Below are positions 8,930-17,102 of a DNA stretch of 63,410 nucleotides, one piece after another (positions within the stretch are counted from its first letter, which is position 1; every line of letters begins with the position of its first letter). A program made the position numbers and the translations under genes. This stretch comes from Methanomassiliicoccus luminyensis B10 (GTDB lineage: Archaea > Thermoplasmatota > Thermoplasmata > Methanomassiliicoccales > Methanomassiliicoccaceae): NCBI RefSeq assembly GCF_000308215.1, contig NZ_CAJE01000005.1, forward strand, positions 1 to 63,410, written 5' to 3'. Under the pieces are notes generated by a model that was not told the origin of the DNA, searched no databases, and saw nothing but the letters and a program-made list of their open reading frames with translations.

Positions 8930-9658
8930 TCACAGGGCCAGGTAGATCGCGGCGGCCAGCAGGGTGCCCGCGACCATGGACAGGATGTTGGTCCCCAGCT
9001 TGGTCACCACATGCTTTCTCTCCAGGGTCGCTCCGATGACGCTGTCGGCCATGCAGCCGAACACGCCCATCGCGATGGGTATGATCAACAGGGGATCGAG
9101 GATGCGCTGATACACCACCAGCCAGCCGATGCCCGAGGCAAAGACGGAGGCTACTATGCACCAGAAGGTCCCTTGGATGGAGATGCCGCCGTCAGTGCCG
9201 GGGGGAACGCGCTCCCATGTGGTTATTAGCCGCACGTCGGGGTCGAGAACGCCGAGCTCGCTGGCAGTGGTGTCAGAGGCGGCCACCGCCACCGCGGAGA
9301 TGTACGCGATGTTGGCCAGCATGGAGTCCTGCTCGCCGTACGCGAAGGACACGATCGCCACCAGGGCAGGGACGAGGCCGTTGGCCAGGACGTTCTTGTA
9401 GGTCCTTTCGCCCCTCCGCCCCTCCTGCAGCCCCTTCTTCTGCTTCACCTGCATTCGGAACTTGGTAACAAAGAAGCCGAGGAAAGTGAACACGATGAGG
9501 AGGAAAAGCCACTCTATGGAGCCTAGGACACCTATCAACATCCCCACCGCGAAGGATGCCATCGCGCCGCTGGAGGTCAGAAGACCAAAGCGATACGACA
9601 GCACGGAAAGGATGCTGCACAAGGCCAAGATGATGGCCAGGCCCTCCCAGCTGAACAT
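8930..9658 (-). CDS. DUF92 family integral membrane protein
   Basis: Polytopic membrane protein of 242 residues with about six hydrophobic segments. It has the conserved DUF92 features: basic loop EGRRGERTYKNVLANG near residue 80, the segment ASDTTASELG, and the glycine/Asp-rich end with ADSVIGATLERK. The family includes plant VTE6 phytyl-phosphate kinase, so a CTP-dependent prenyl-phosphate kinase role is possible but unproven in archaea. A TATA-like ATTATAT about 26 nt upstream of ATG 9658 suggests a leaderless transcript. Confidence 0.8.
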   Translation of the reverse strand: MFSWEGLAIILALCSILSVLSYRFGLLTSSGAMASFAVGMLIGVLGSIEWLFLLIVFTFLGFFVTKFRMQVKQKKGLQEGRRGERTYKNVLANGLVPALVAIVSFAYGEQDSMLANIAYISAVAVAASDTTASELGVLDPDVRLITTWERVPPGTDGGISIQGTFWCIVASVFASGIGWLVVYQRILDPLLIIPIAMGVFGCMADSVIGATLERKHVVTKLGTNILSMVAGTLLAAAIYLAL

Positions 9659-9983
9659 AGGTGGTCGAATGGGTACGGTTCATATAATAATAGTGCAGCA
9701 ATTTATCGTCCCCTCCCGACCCACTGCGGGGCCATCCACTTGTTCAAGGCAGCATTATTAACTGCCGCGGTGGAGCAGCAGAACGTCCCTCATCGAGATC
9801 CCGCCCCCTATCTGTCTGGTCGAGTATTCATTGTTTTTATATAATTTATCATATGGAATGATATTTGTAGAAATGATTCTAAGCCGCCCGTCGAACTGGA
9901 CGGAGGTGGGGGTACTCATTGAAATCATAAAAGATAATCTGAGACCAACCGCTTTATATGCATCTACACGTGGCTTTTCCAGG

Positions 9984-10382
9984 ATGGGAAAAATGTACTT
10001 TGACATCGCGCAACTGACCTGCGATATAGACCGCAGGCGAATCCTTTCGGCAACCGACGTTCGGCCAAGGTCGGTAAAGGATATCGCCAAGGCCTGCCAC
10101 CTATCCCTCTCCCGTTGCTACCGCCTCATCAAGGAGATGGAGGAGAGCGCGATCATCAGGCGTGCGGGCGTGGACAAGCGGGAGGCGATGTACATATCCA
10201 ACCTGCGCTCGGTGGAGATGTCCCTGGAGGACGACAGGCTGTCCCTGAGCGTGGTGTTCAGGGACGGGACCGAGGATCGCAAGGACTTCACCCCCCAGGA
10301 CCTTGAGAGGGGGACCATCCGAAACATCCCTCAGGAGCTGCTGAGCGGGGAGCCTTCCCGCGAGCCTTCCACCGCTGCGTAG
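9984..10382 (+). CDS. Winged-helix (ArsR-like) transcriptional regulator
   Basis: Small DNA-binding protein. The helix-turn-helix lies in the first 60 residues (RSVKDIAKACHLSLSRCYRL, then a wing ending RRAGVDKR); the C-terminal part is beta-rich and acidic. ATG 9984 is chosen because the TTTATAT element at 9952-9958 lies about 28 nt upstream. Upstream in-frame ATGs at 9858 and 9873, under a second TATA box near 9840, would add about 40 residues that look unlike a folded domain. The 3' end overlaps the convergent gene by 52 nt. Target unknown. Confidence 0.75.
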   Translation: MGKMYFDIAQLTCDIDRRRILSATDVRPRSVKDIAKACHLSLSRCYRLIKEMEESAIIRRAGVDKREAMYISNLRSVEMSLEDDRLSLSVVFRDGTEDRKDFTPQDLERGTIRNIPQELLSGEPSREPSTAA

Positions 10383-10630
10383 ATGGCCTCAGCGATCTCC
10401 TTAGCCTGTTCTTTCGATCCCACCTGCGAGATCAGCATCCTTCCGTTGCGGTAGAAGGTGACCTCGCCGCCGTCCTTCCTGGCGACGACCATGACCTCCT
10501 TCGTCTCCACCGAGTAGCCGCTCGCGGACAGCAGCCCGGCCGCCTTCTCCAGATCGAAGCGCACTATCTCCGAGGGCGCTATGGACATGGCCTCCTGCTT
10601 GCACAGGCGTACTACTTTGAACTTCACCAT
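10331..10630 (-). CDS. Small protein resembling a single TBP-like repeat
   Basis: 99 residues. The segment with GEVTFYRNGRMLISQ followed by the helix SKEQAKEIAEAI matches, in order and spacing, the strand-strand-helix end of one TATA-binding-protein repeat. The upstream helix FDLEKAAGLL and following strands fit the first half of that repeat. It is therefore perhaps a half-TBP fold; a role is not known. ATG 10630 overlaps the stop of the upstream kinase-like gene, indicating coupling. Its 3' end overlaps the convergent wHTH gene. The fold call is inference by eye. Confidence 0.65.
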   Translation of the reverse strand: MVKFKVVRLCKQEAMSIAPSEIVRFDLEKAAGLLSASGYSVETKEVMVVARKDGGEVTFYRNGRMLISQVGSKEQAKEIAEAIYAAVEGSREGSPLSSS

Positions 10631-11163
10631 GGCCGGTCCAGCTCCTTCGCCGCCAGGGCCCGGAACTCCTCCAGGGCGCCTTCGTTCACGAGCATGACAT
10701 CGGCCAGGGCTATGAGCGAGCCGAGCCCCCACCCGAGCTCCCGGGTGTCCCTTGCCTCAAACTCCTCCAGGCTCCCGGGGGCGTCATAGCGCCCCCTTTT
10801 CTGGAGGCGCTCGAACCGCAGGCGCGGGGAGGTGTGAACCGCGATCAGGCGGACCTGGTCGCCGAGCTCCCTCCTGAACACGCCCATCTCCGCCGTGCTC
10901 CGGGAGCCGTCTATCACTGCGCAACCGTCGCCCAGCAGGGGAACGCAACGGCTGGCCCATATCCCGGGACCGTGGACCTCCCTCTCCGAGCTGGCGAACC
11001 CGCCCACTCCGCGATCGTCCATCTCGATGCCGCGCTTCCCGGCCTCGGAGCGCACCACGTCGCCCATGCGGACCACCGAGCACCCTCTGTCCAGGGCCAC
11101 CTGGACGAACTCCTCCTTGCCCGCTCCGGGCATCCCGGTCAGCACGTACACCTTGGATGGCAT
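10624..11163 (-). CDS. UPF0200 family nucleotide kinase-like protein
   Basis: P-loop protein of 179 residues of the archaeal UPF0200/dephospho-CoA-kinase-like family. It starts with strand VYVLTGMPGAGK (Walker A GMPGAGKE, residues 10-17), followed by VRMGDVVR, a region typical of adenylate-kinase-like substrate sites, and the lid-like segment RLQKRGRYD. The substrate is not known for the family. It is co-transcribed with the small TBP-repeat-like gene, whose start lies inside its last codons. Confidence 0.82.
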   Translation of the reverse strand: MPSKVYVLTGMPGAGKEEFVQVALDRGCSVVRMGDVVRSEAGKRGIEMDDRGVGGFASSEREVHGPGIWASRCVPLLGDGCAVIDGSRSTAEMGVFRRELGDQVRLIAVHTSPRLRFERLQKRGRYDAPGSLEEFEARDTRELGWGLGSLIALADVMLVNEGALEEFRALAAKELDRPW

Positions 11164-11316
11164 TGTCGTTCCGCCCCGCCAGCCGTTAATCCCTCTCCCC
11201 TTATGTAGCTTATCATAATGGGGGCCAGGTCAGGGCGGTCCCATCCTCTGGCGGCCGATAATGATATATCGCATCTGCTCAGCATAGTATCTCGGGACTA
11301 ACCGTGAAGGGCGTGT

Positions 11317-11721
11317 ATGGGAGGCATGATTTTGCAGGACGCTAAGTCGGTGGAGAGCGCATTGGAGGAGATAATCTACGGGGAGTTCCCCCAGGGGAAG
11401 ACCGTCCAGAGCGTTTCCATTGTTTCCAAGAGCGGCCTGCTGGTGGCGGGGAAGGCCGCCTCTCCGTCGAGGACGGAGACGTTCTCTGCGATGTCCGCGA
11501 TCATGTACTCTGCCGCCGAGGCCACCAAGAACGATGTGTTCAAGGACGGCATCGACTACCTGATGGCAGCGTTCCACAACACCAAGCTGTTCATAACCGA
11601 GCTGTCTCCCAGTCTGCTCCTGGTGGCCTCGGCGGACCGGGACACCGAGGACTCCGCGATCTTGGAGAGCATGGAAAAGGTGGTCTCCAGGACCAAGGCG
11701 GACATGTCCTGGCTGCGCTGA
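11317..11721 (+). CDS. Roadblock/LC7 domain protein
   Basis: 134-residue single-domain protein with the roadblock/LC7 (MglB-like) pattern: N-terminal helix VESALEEI, strand VSIVSKSGLLVAG, a long helix SAMSAIMYSAAEAT, and strand LFITELSPSLLLVASA. Members dimerise and regulate small Ras/Rag-like GTPases or act as scaffolds in archaea; no GTPase is adjacent here. ATG 11326 is an alternative start. A TATA-like ATGATATAT near 11265 precedes it. It converges on pyrI with a 2-nt gap. Confidence 0.82.
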   Translation: MGGMILQDAKSVESALEEIIYGEFPQGKTVQSVSIVSKSGLLVAGKAASPSRTETFSAMSAIMYSAAEATKNDVFKDGIDYLMAAFHNTKLFITELSPSLLLVASADRDTEDSAILESMEKVVSRTKADMSWLR

Positions 11722-11723
11722 CT

Positions 11724-12179
11724 TCACGCCAGCCGGTCGGCGAAGTTCTCCTGGATGCGGTCGCAATAGAGGCAGCGGATGATCACTGGCCTCTTCGACT
11801 CCACCACGAACTCCGTCTCTACCGGCTCGCCCTTGTTGGTGATGCAGTTGGGATTGTCGCAATGGACGATGCCCTTCACCACCTCGGGCATTTTGACCGT
11901 GTATTTCTCGGCTACGTTGAAGTCGCGGATGATGTTGATCGTCGCCTTGGGCGCGATGAGGGAGATCTTGTCCACCTCCTTGGGGTCGAGCTCGCGGTCC
12001 TCTACCTTGACCACGTCCTTCCAACCCTCCTTCTTCGACGGAACGTGCATGAGCACCGACACGGTCGACTGAACGTTCTCGTTCACCCTGATGATCCGTA
12101 GCACCTTGAGGGCCATGCCGGGGTCGATGTGGTCGATGACCGTACCGTTCCTGATCGGGGTCACTCTGAAGTCCTTCAT
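11724..12179 (-). CDS. pyrI: Aspartate carbamoyltransferase regulatory chain
   Basis: Regulatory subunit of aspartate transcarbamylase, 151 residues, the expected length. The N-terminal allosteric domain (VTPIRNGTVIDHI) would bind CTP/ATP. The C-terminal zinc domain has four cysteines in the pairs CDNPNC and CLYC. ATG 12179 overlaps the pyrB stop as ATGA, so the two chains are translationally coupled for assembly of the holoenzyme. Confidence 0.95.
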   Translation of the reverse strand: MKDFRVTPIRNGTVIDHIDPGMALKVLRIIRVNENVQSTVSVLMHVPSKKEGWKDVVKVEDRELDPKEVDKISLIAPKATINIIRDFNVAEKYTVKMPEVVKGIVHCDNPNCITNKGEPVETEFVVESKRPVIIRCLYCDRIQENFADRLA

Positions 12180-13108
12180 TGCAGCTCTCCTCCCAGCACC
12201 ATGTTGAGGAGCGCCATTCTCACCGGCACCCCGTTGAACGCCTGAACGAAGTATTTCGCGTTCTCGGTATGGTCGACCTCGGGAGCGATCTCGTCCACCC
12301 TGGGCAGGGGGTGCATGATCACCAGGTCCTTCTTGGCCTCCCTCAGCAGGGCATTGTCGATGCGGTAGCTGCCCGCCACCTTGGCGTACTCCGAGGGGTC
12401 GGGGAACCTTTCCCGCTGTATCCTGGTGACGTACAGCACGTCGGCGTCGGCGATGACGTCGTCGAGCTTGGAGCACAGGCGGGCCTTGATGCCCTGCTTC
12501 TCCAGCTCCTTGGCCGTCTCCTTGGGCATCTGCAGGATGGGCGGGGCCACGAACGTCAGGTCGGCCCCGAACATCGCCAGCGCTTCGGCCAGGGAGTGGG
12601 CGGTGCGGCCGTATTTTAGGTCCCCGACCAGCACTACCTTCTTTCCTGCGATGCTCCCGCTCTGCTGCTTGATGGTGAAGAGGTCCAGCAGGGTCTGGGT
12701 GGGGTGCTGCCCCGCGCCGTCCCCGGCGTTGATGACCGGCTTCTCCGAGAAGTGGGCCGCCAGCCTCGCCGCTCCCTCGTGAGGGTGGCGTAGCACGATG
12801 GCGTCGGCATAGCCCTCCACCATGCGTATGGTGTCCGCCAGCGTCTCTCCCTTGACGGTGGAGCAGCTCTGGGGCTGGGCGATCTCTATGAACCTCCCCC
12901 CCATACGCACCATGGCACTCTCGAAGGAGAGCCTGGTCCTGGTGGATGGCTCGAAGAACAGGTTGGCCAGGATGCGCCCGTCCAGTGCCTTGGTGGTCTT
13001 CTCGCCCTTGGCGTACGGGACCATCTTCTGTGCGAGGTCCAGCACCTGTTCGATCTGCTCCCTTGAAAGATCGCGGATAGAAACTATGTCCATGCCCTTG
13101 AAGCTCAT
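12176..13108 (-). CDS. pyrB: Aspartate carbamoyltransferase catalytic chain
   Basis: Catalyses carbamoyl phosphate plus aspartate to carbamoyl aspartate, the committed step of pyrimidine synthesis. About 310 residues. The carbamoyl phosphate loop FEPSTRTR, the HPTQTLLDL motif and the aspartate-binding HPLPRVDEI motif are all intact. ATG 13108 is preferred; TTG 13117 is in frame. A TATA-like GATTAATA near 13141 would start transcription a few bases upstream. Operon with pyrI. Confidence 0.96.
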   Translation of the reverse strand: MSFKGMDIVSIRDLSREQIEQVLDLAQKMVPYAKGEKTTKALDGRILANLFFEPSTRTRLSFESAMVRMGGRFIEIAQPQSCSTVKGETLADTIRMVEGYADAIVLRHPHEGAARLAAHFSEKPVINAGDGAGQHPTQTLLDLFTIKQQSGSIAGKKVVLVGDLKYGRTAHSLAEALAMFGADLTFVAPPILQMPKETAKELEKQGIKARLCSKLDDVIADADVLYVTRIQRERFPDPSEYAKVAGSYRIDNALLREAKKDLVIMHPLPRVDEIAPEVDHTENAKYFVQAFNGVPVRMALLNMVLGGELQ

Positions 13109-13233
13109 GGCGGTCAATTGAGAATGACCAACGGTGCTATTAATCTATGCCAATAAAGGCCTCCCAGCCCCAGGATGTGTGGTGTCAGTCGATCAGGGGG
13201 TCTCGCTCCGCTCTCAATCGCAGGTGGTCGGGC

Positions 13234-13593
13234 TCACAGCTGGTCCTCGAACCGGGCCAGGGCGTCGTGCATGCGCCTGTTCCAATCATCCACGCACTGC
13301 TCGAGCTTTGATCTAAGTATGCCCATGTCGATGGCCTCGTACACGTGGTAGTAGCCGCCCTTCTCCAGGCTCCTGGTGTCCCGGTGCACCATCCCGCAGC
13401 TCATCAGCTTCTGAAGGGCCCGGTACACTGTGGAGCGGTCCCTTCCCATGCCATCGGCGAGTTCGTCCGCCCGCACCGGACCGTGCTTGCTGGCGGCGCG
13501 GAAGACCTCCACCTCGAAATCGTTCAGGCTGAATGCGCACTGCACGATATCCTTGCAATCAGAAATGGACGCGAACGATTTCTGTGCCCTCAT
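13234..13593 (-). CDS. TrmB-like transcriptional regulator
   Basis: 119-residue winged-helix protein. The HTH is around residues 35-70 (GPVRADELADGMGRDRSTVY) with a wing including KGGYYHVYEA, followed by a C-terminal helix. It looks like the DNA-binding part of TrmB without the sugar-binding domain. It is divergent from the TusA/DsrE operon and shares a palindromic TATA box with it, so it may control that operon and itself. Ligand unknown. Confidence 0.78.
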   Translation of the reverse strand: MRAQKSFASISDCKDIVQCAFSLNDFEVEVFRAASKHGPVRADELADGMGRDRSTVYRALQKLMSCGMVHRDTRSLEKGGYYHVYEAIDMGILRSKLEQCVDDWNRRMHDALARFEDQL

Positions 13594-13634
13594 AGGCCCC
13601 CCACTCGACCTAGGAAATCATTATCAATCGCGAG

Positions 13635-13644
13635 TTATATATAG
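13635..13644. promoter_or_regulatory. Bidirectional palindromic TATA box between trmB-like and tusA-like genes
   Basis: TTATATATAG serves both strands. A start about 26 nt downstream falls near 13665 for the sulfur-relay operon and near 13613 for the regulator. The second position coincides with the AAATCATTATCA element at 13615-13626, a possible operator. Confidence 0.5.
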
Positions 13645-13683
13645 TTAGTGAACAACCGTGCAAAACCGCTAGGATGTGTTCTT

Positions 13684-13908
13684 ATGACCGAGGTCGTTGA
13701 CTGCAGGGGATTGGCATGCCCCATGCCCGTCGTACAGCTAGCTAAGAGACTGAAAGTAATGAAGGCCGGGGAGGAAGTAGAATTGCTGGCTGACGCGCCC
13801 GGCTCCAAGACCGACGTGCTGGCGTGGTGCCGAAGGACCGGCAATACCCTTGTGGAGTTCCAGGACAACGGCGGGTTCTTCAGCTACCTGGTAAGGAAAT
13901 CGGAGTGA
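13684..13908 (+). CDS. TusA-like sulfurtransferase
   Basis: About 74 residues from ATG 13684. It has the TusA/SirA signature DCRGLACPMPVV with the persulfide-carrying cysteine in CPMP, near residue 11. TusA proteins pass sulfane sulfur to partner DsrE-type proteins for tRNA thiolation or sulfur metabolism. GTG 13648 is in frame but lies at or before the predicted transcription start. It leads a tight four-gene operon with three DsrE-superfamily genes. Confidence 0.88.
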   Translation: MTEVVDCRGLACPMPVVQLAKRLKVMKAGEEVELLADAPGSKTDVLAWCRRTGNTLVEFQDNGGFFSYLVRKSE

Positions 13909-13912
13909 TGCT

Positions 13913-14215
13913 GTGGTATCGAAGCTGTTCATACTCCTGAAGTCGCCCACCGAGTACCCAGACCTGGACAACCTTACTGCCTTGGGCGGTGAGGACAAGA
14001 TCGGCGTGCTGCTGTTCGAGGACGCCGTCCTGTTCGCGGTGTTCGAGGGCAAGAGGGCTGAGCTGCAGAACGCGGCCGACATCATCTATGTGATGCGCGA
14101 CGACCTTGAGGCAAGGGGTTTCGCGGGGATAGCCGGGGAAGGGTTCGAGGAGATAGATTATCCGAGGGCGGTCGATCTGATAATGGATGAGTACGACCGC
14201 ACTATCACGCTGTAG
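13913..14215 (+). CDS. DsrH/TusB-like protein
   Basis: 100 residues from a GTG start, 4 nt after the tusA-like stop. It is small and of the DsrE superfamily size; the order of strands (LFILLKS, IGVLLFEDAVLFAVF, IIYVMRDDLEARG) resembles DsrH/TusB. It lacks the conserved cysteine seen in many DsrE proteins. It probably forms part of a heteromeric sulfur-relay complex with the next two gene products. Ends in TAG. Confidence 0.7.
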   Translation: MVSKLFILLKSPTEYPDLDNLTALGGEDKIGVLLFEDAVLFAVFEGKRAELQNAADIIYVMRDDLEARGFAGIAGEGFEEIDYPRAVDLIMDEYDRTITL

Positions 14216-14223
14216 GTGGGTAC

Positions 14224-14580
14224 ATGGGAACGCTGACGATCATATTGCGGTCGGGGACGATGATGAACATGGACCCCAATGTGGCGATAAAGCTCGCCCA
14301 TGCGGCCATGTGGAAGGGGCACAGGGTGAAGCTGGTCTGCTACGGAGAAGGGGCCACCGTGGTCAAGGATGGGCAGGACCCTAAGCGGTTCCCCAATATC
14401 GGGGAAATCCTTGAGGTGATGGTGGAGGACGGCCTGGAGGTGGCGGCTTGCGAGGCCTGCTGCTCCGCCCGCGGAATCCACAGGGGCGAGGTCATCAACG
14501 GGGCCAGAATAGGCAGCTTGATTAATGACCTCTCTCGTTTCGCTTCCGAGAGCGATAAAATGGTGACGATCGCGAGGTGA
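14224..14580 (+). CDS. DsrE family sulfur-relay protein
   Basis: 118 residues, DsrE/TusD-like Rossmann-type fold with strand LTIILRSG, helix NVAIKLAHAAMWKGH, strand VKLVCYGEGA. A cysteine cluster EACCSARG sits where DsrE/TusD carries its sulfur-accepting cysteine. The next gene begins across its stop codon, so the pair is translationally coupled. It probably receives sulfur from the TusA-like protein. Confidence 0.82.
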   Translation: MGTLTIILRSGTMMNMDPNVAIKLAHAAMWKGHRVKLVCYGEGATVVKDGQDPKRFPNIGEILEVMVEDGLEVAACEACCSARGIHRGEVINGARIGSLINDLSRFASESDKMVTIAR

Positions 14581-14582
14581 CC

Positions 14583-14942
14583 ATGGCCGAAAGCATCATG
14601 GTGCTGATAACCAGGGGACCCTACGGGACCGAGGACGCTTTCGCCGGACTGACGCTCGCGCTGGCCAGCAAGGTCAGCCACTACGTGCCCCGGGTCGGCG
14701 TACTGCTCGTCGGCGACGGCACCCTGAACGGCCTGTGGGCCCAGAGCTCTGAGGCGATAGACATGCCCACCAACTTGGAGTACCTGCTAGACCTCCTAGA
14801 CCTGGACGTCGAGGTATGCTGCGTGAAGGAGGACCTCCGCTCCCGTGTCGGGGGAATGAAGATCCTGGACGGGATCAAGTTCGTCGACTGGGCGGAGGCG
14901 CGCAGGATGATGGAGCAATACCAGCTCGTGACCACATTTTGA
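14583..14942 (+). CDS. DsrF/TusC-like protein
   Basis: About 119 residues. N-terminal strand SIMVLITRGPYGTEDAFAGL and the following helix fit the DsrF/TusC branch of the DsrE superfamily. Two adjacent cysteines occur in EVCCVKED near residue 78. The GAGGTGA site just before ATG 14583 overlaps the stop of the preceding gene. Last gene of the tusA-like operon. Confidence 0.8.
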   Translation: MAESIMVLITRGPYGTEDAFAGLTLALASKVSHYVPRVGVLLVGDGTLNGLWAQSSEAIDMPTNLEYLLDLLDLDVEVCCVKEDLRSRVGGMKILDGIKFVDWAEARRMMEQYQLVTTF

Positions 14943-14987
14943 CGCGGCCTACCATTGTTTTTTAAGGGGCCTTTCTAATCAGCGTTC

Positions 14988-16715
14988 ATGCTCGAGGTCA
15001 CCGACCGCTCTGGCCTGGCCCGCGCCGGCAGATGGCTTGCCGGCCAGTCCAAGGCCGCCTTCCCCAATGTGCTATTCCATCACTCACCAGTGTTCCCCGC
15101 CCCTCAGTACGCGGAGATGACCATCTCCCGCCATGAGGGACTGAGGATCGACCTGCCCAGCCAGGAGGGCGCGGCCTGGATGCCGGAAGAGATGCTGGTC
15201 CCTCTCGATCAGCTCCGCGACCGCGGCTCGGTCCAGGAAGGGAGCAACGCGGTCATTGTCCGCGGCTCCCCTTGCGGTCTTAATGGCCGGGACGAGGACC
15301 TGTTCGTGCTCGGGAACGCCTTCGAGCTGCGCAGGGACGCCCGGGCCTTCGTGGAAGCGGTGACGGCGCTGCGCGAGGTGGTGGGCTACCACCGTCTGAT
15401 CTACGCACCTGGCATCATGGATCCCAGCAACCTCGCCCTCTTGGTGTACTGCGGAATCGACCTGTTCGACTCATCCCTCCTTCTTTATCAGGCCTCTCGC
15501 GGGCGCGCTCTTATGGTGGAGGGCTCGGTCCAGGCAGAAGAGGCGCCATGGCTGGTCCCTGAGGGCGGCGACATCGCGCGTTACAATCTCGACGCCGCGT
15601 GGAAGGAGCTGCAGCTGGTCCGCCATATGGTCAAGGTCGGCCGGCTCCGCGAGCTGGTGGAGACCAGGGTCAACGCCACTCCCTGGGCCGTGGCGGCCCT
15701 GCGCATCATGGACCTGGAGCACTATGGTCCCCAGGAAAGATATGCTCCGGTGGTGGGGCCGTCGTTCTACTGCAACTCCAAGGCCTCGCTGCTACGTCCT
15801 GACGTGTGGAGGTTCCGCCGCAGGGTCGTGGAGAGGTGGGAGCCGGCCCCCCACAAGAAGGTGCTTTTGTTGATCCCCTGCTCGGCCAAGAAGCCATACT
15901 ATACCTCGAAGAGCCACCGCATGTTCGAGGAGGTCCTGCTCTCGGTGCCGAACTCCTGCGCGGTGCAGGAGCTGATCATCACCTCGCCCCTGGGGGCGGT
16001 GCCCCGGGAGGTGGAGACCCTATATCCAGCCGCGCAGTACGACATCCCGGTCACTGGCAACTGGGACCGCGAGGAGGTGGCCATGGTGCAGAACATGGTG
16101 CGCAAGGCCGCGTCCTTCGGGTTCACCAAGGTCATCTGCCATCTCGGGGCGGAGAGCGGGTTCGTGCAGGATGCCATAGAAGGCGACTGCGTGGACACCA
16201 CCGAGGGCGAGAGCGTCACCGCGCCGGCGGCCCTGGAGCGCATGAGGAACGCGCTGGTGGCGGCGTGCGAGGCAGTGGAGAAGGTCCCCCGGGCGGTGGA
16301 CCGGGTGGAGATGATGCGCTCCGTGGCCAGGTTCCAGTTCGGGAAGGAGGGCGAAGCGCTGCTGGACGGCACCGGTATAGTCGGCAAGTATCCCTTCTTG
16401 AAGATCATGAAGGGGAACGCCCAGCTCGGGATGCTGACCCCGGACCGCGGAATGATCTCCCTGACCATGGACGGCGGAAAGATCCTCATGGAGCGGCAGC
16501 TCAATCAGGTGTGCATGGGCGATTTCGACCTGACCGGGAACCTGTTCGCCGTAGGCGTGACCTCCGCGGACGAGCGCATCCGGCCGGGCGACGAGGCCGT
16601 GATCGTGCGCAACGGCGAGATCGAGGGGGTCGGCGTGGCGGTTATGTCTGGCGCGGAGATGGCCGAGGCCAAGAGGGGAGAGGCCGTGAGGATGCGGCAC
16701 AAGCGGAAGAGGTAA
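14988..16715 (+). CDS. arcS: Archaeosine synthase, alpha subunit type (ArcS)
   Basis: 575-residue enzyme of the TGT-like ArcS family that completes archaeosine (G+) at tRNA position 15 by amidinating preQ0, using lysine with a radical SAM partner in some lineages. The N-terminal half is TGT-like (YCGIDLFDSS region). The central domain has the ArcS motif IPCSAKKPYY. The C-terminus (about 485-575) is a PUA RNA-binding domain (RPGDEAVIVRNGEI). A TTTTTTAA element about 30 nt before ATG 14988 suggests a leaderless mRNA. Confidence 0.88.
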   Translation: MLEVTDRSGLARAGRWLAGQSKAAFPNVLFHHSPVFPAPQYAEMTISRHEGLRIDLPSQEGAAWMPEEMLVPLDQLRDRGSVQEGSNAVIVRGSPCGLNGRDEDLFVLGNAFELRRDARAFVEAVTALREVVGYHRLIYAPGIMDPSNLALLVYCGIDLFDSSLLLYQASRGRALMVEGSVQAEEAPWLVPEGGDIARYNLDAAWKELQLVRHMVKVGRLRELVETRVNATPWAVAALRIMDLEHYGPQERYAPVVGPSFYCNSKASLLRPDVWRFRRRVVERWEPAPHKKVLLLIPCSAKKPYYTSKSHRMFEEVLLSVPNSCAVQELIITSPLGAVPREVETLYPAAQYDIPVTGNWDREEVAMVQNMVRKAASFGFTKVICHLGAESGFVQDAIEGDCVDTTEGESVTAPAALERMRNALVAACEAVEKVPRAVDRVEMMRSVARFQFGKEGEALLDGTGIVGKYPFLKIMKGNAQLGMLTPDRGMISLTMDGGKILMERQLNQVCMGDFDLTGNLFAVGVTSADERIRPGDEAVIVRNGEIEGVGVAVMSGAEMAEAKRGEAVRMRHKRKR

Positions 16716-17102
16716 ACTTCACTTTCGCTCCCTATCTTTTATTGCCAGGTAGAAATATGATGTTCCGGTTTTCGGACACCTCTCCCCCCTCGGGATATAA
16801 ATGGGGCCGCGCATCACAGCATCAGTGATGTGACGATGCAGACCTGCGAGGATGATTGCGGTTGGGAAGAAGTCTACCGCGCCTGCGGAGTGCGTTGTGA
16901 CATCGAAGATGTGTCATCCCCGGGTGAGCAGGGGGTTTGCCCGACCCCCCTCACCAATTCTTTCTTCGCCCCTAAGGCCCGGTCGGAGCGCTGGACGGAG
17001 AAGAGCAGCCTCCCTCTGGAAGCTTTTGCATGAGCTTCCGGCTAACCATCGTTAAGAGGGCCAGGCATAAGGATAATCACTGTGTGGATGCATGTCGCCC
17101 TC
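16716..17102. other. Intergenic region with TATA box and small dyad
   Basis: 387 nt between arcS and the peroxiredoxin-like gene. A clear TATA element lies at 16792-16800 (GATATAAAT), followed at 16813-16831 by a dyad CATCAC/GTGATG with a 7-nt loop. A short cysteine-rich reading frame at 16836-17033 is listed separately with low confidence; the transcript could instead be noncoding. Confidence 0.4.
16836..17033 (+). CDS. Possible small cysteine-rich protein
   Basis: 65 codons starting MQTCEDDCGW with five cysteines in the first 36 codons. It is positioned about 40 nt after a good TATA box. The C-terminal half is unremarkable and another frame is also open here. No family is recognised. Reported because of the promoter and cysteine spacing only. 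Confidence 0.25.
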   Translation: MQTCEDDCGWEEVYRACGVRCDIEDVSSPGEQGVCPTPLTNSFFAPKARSERWTEKSSLPLEAFA

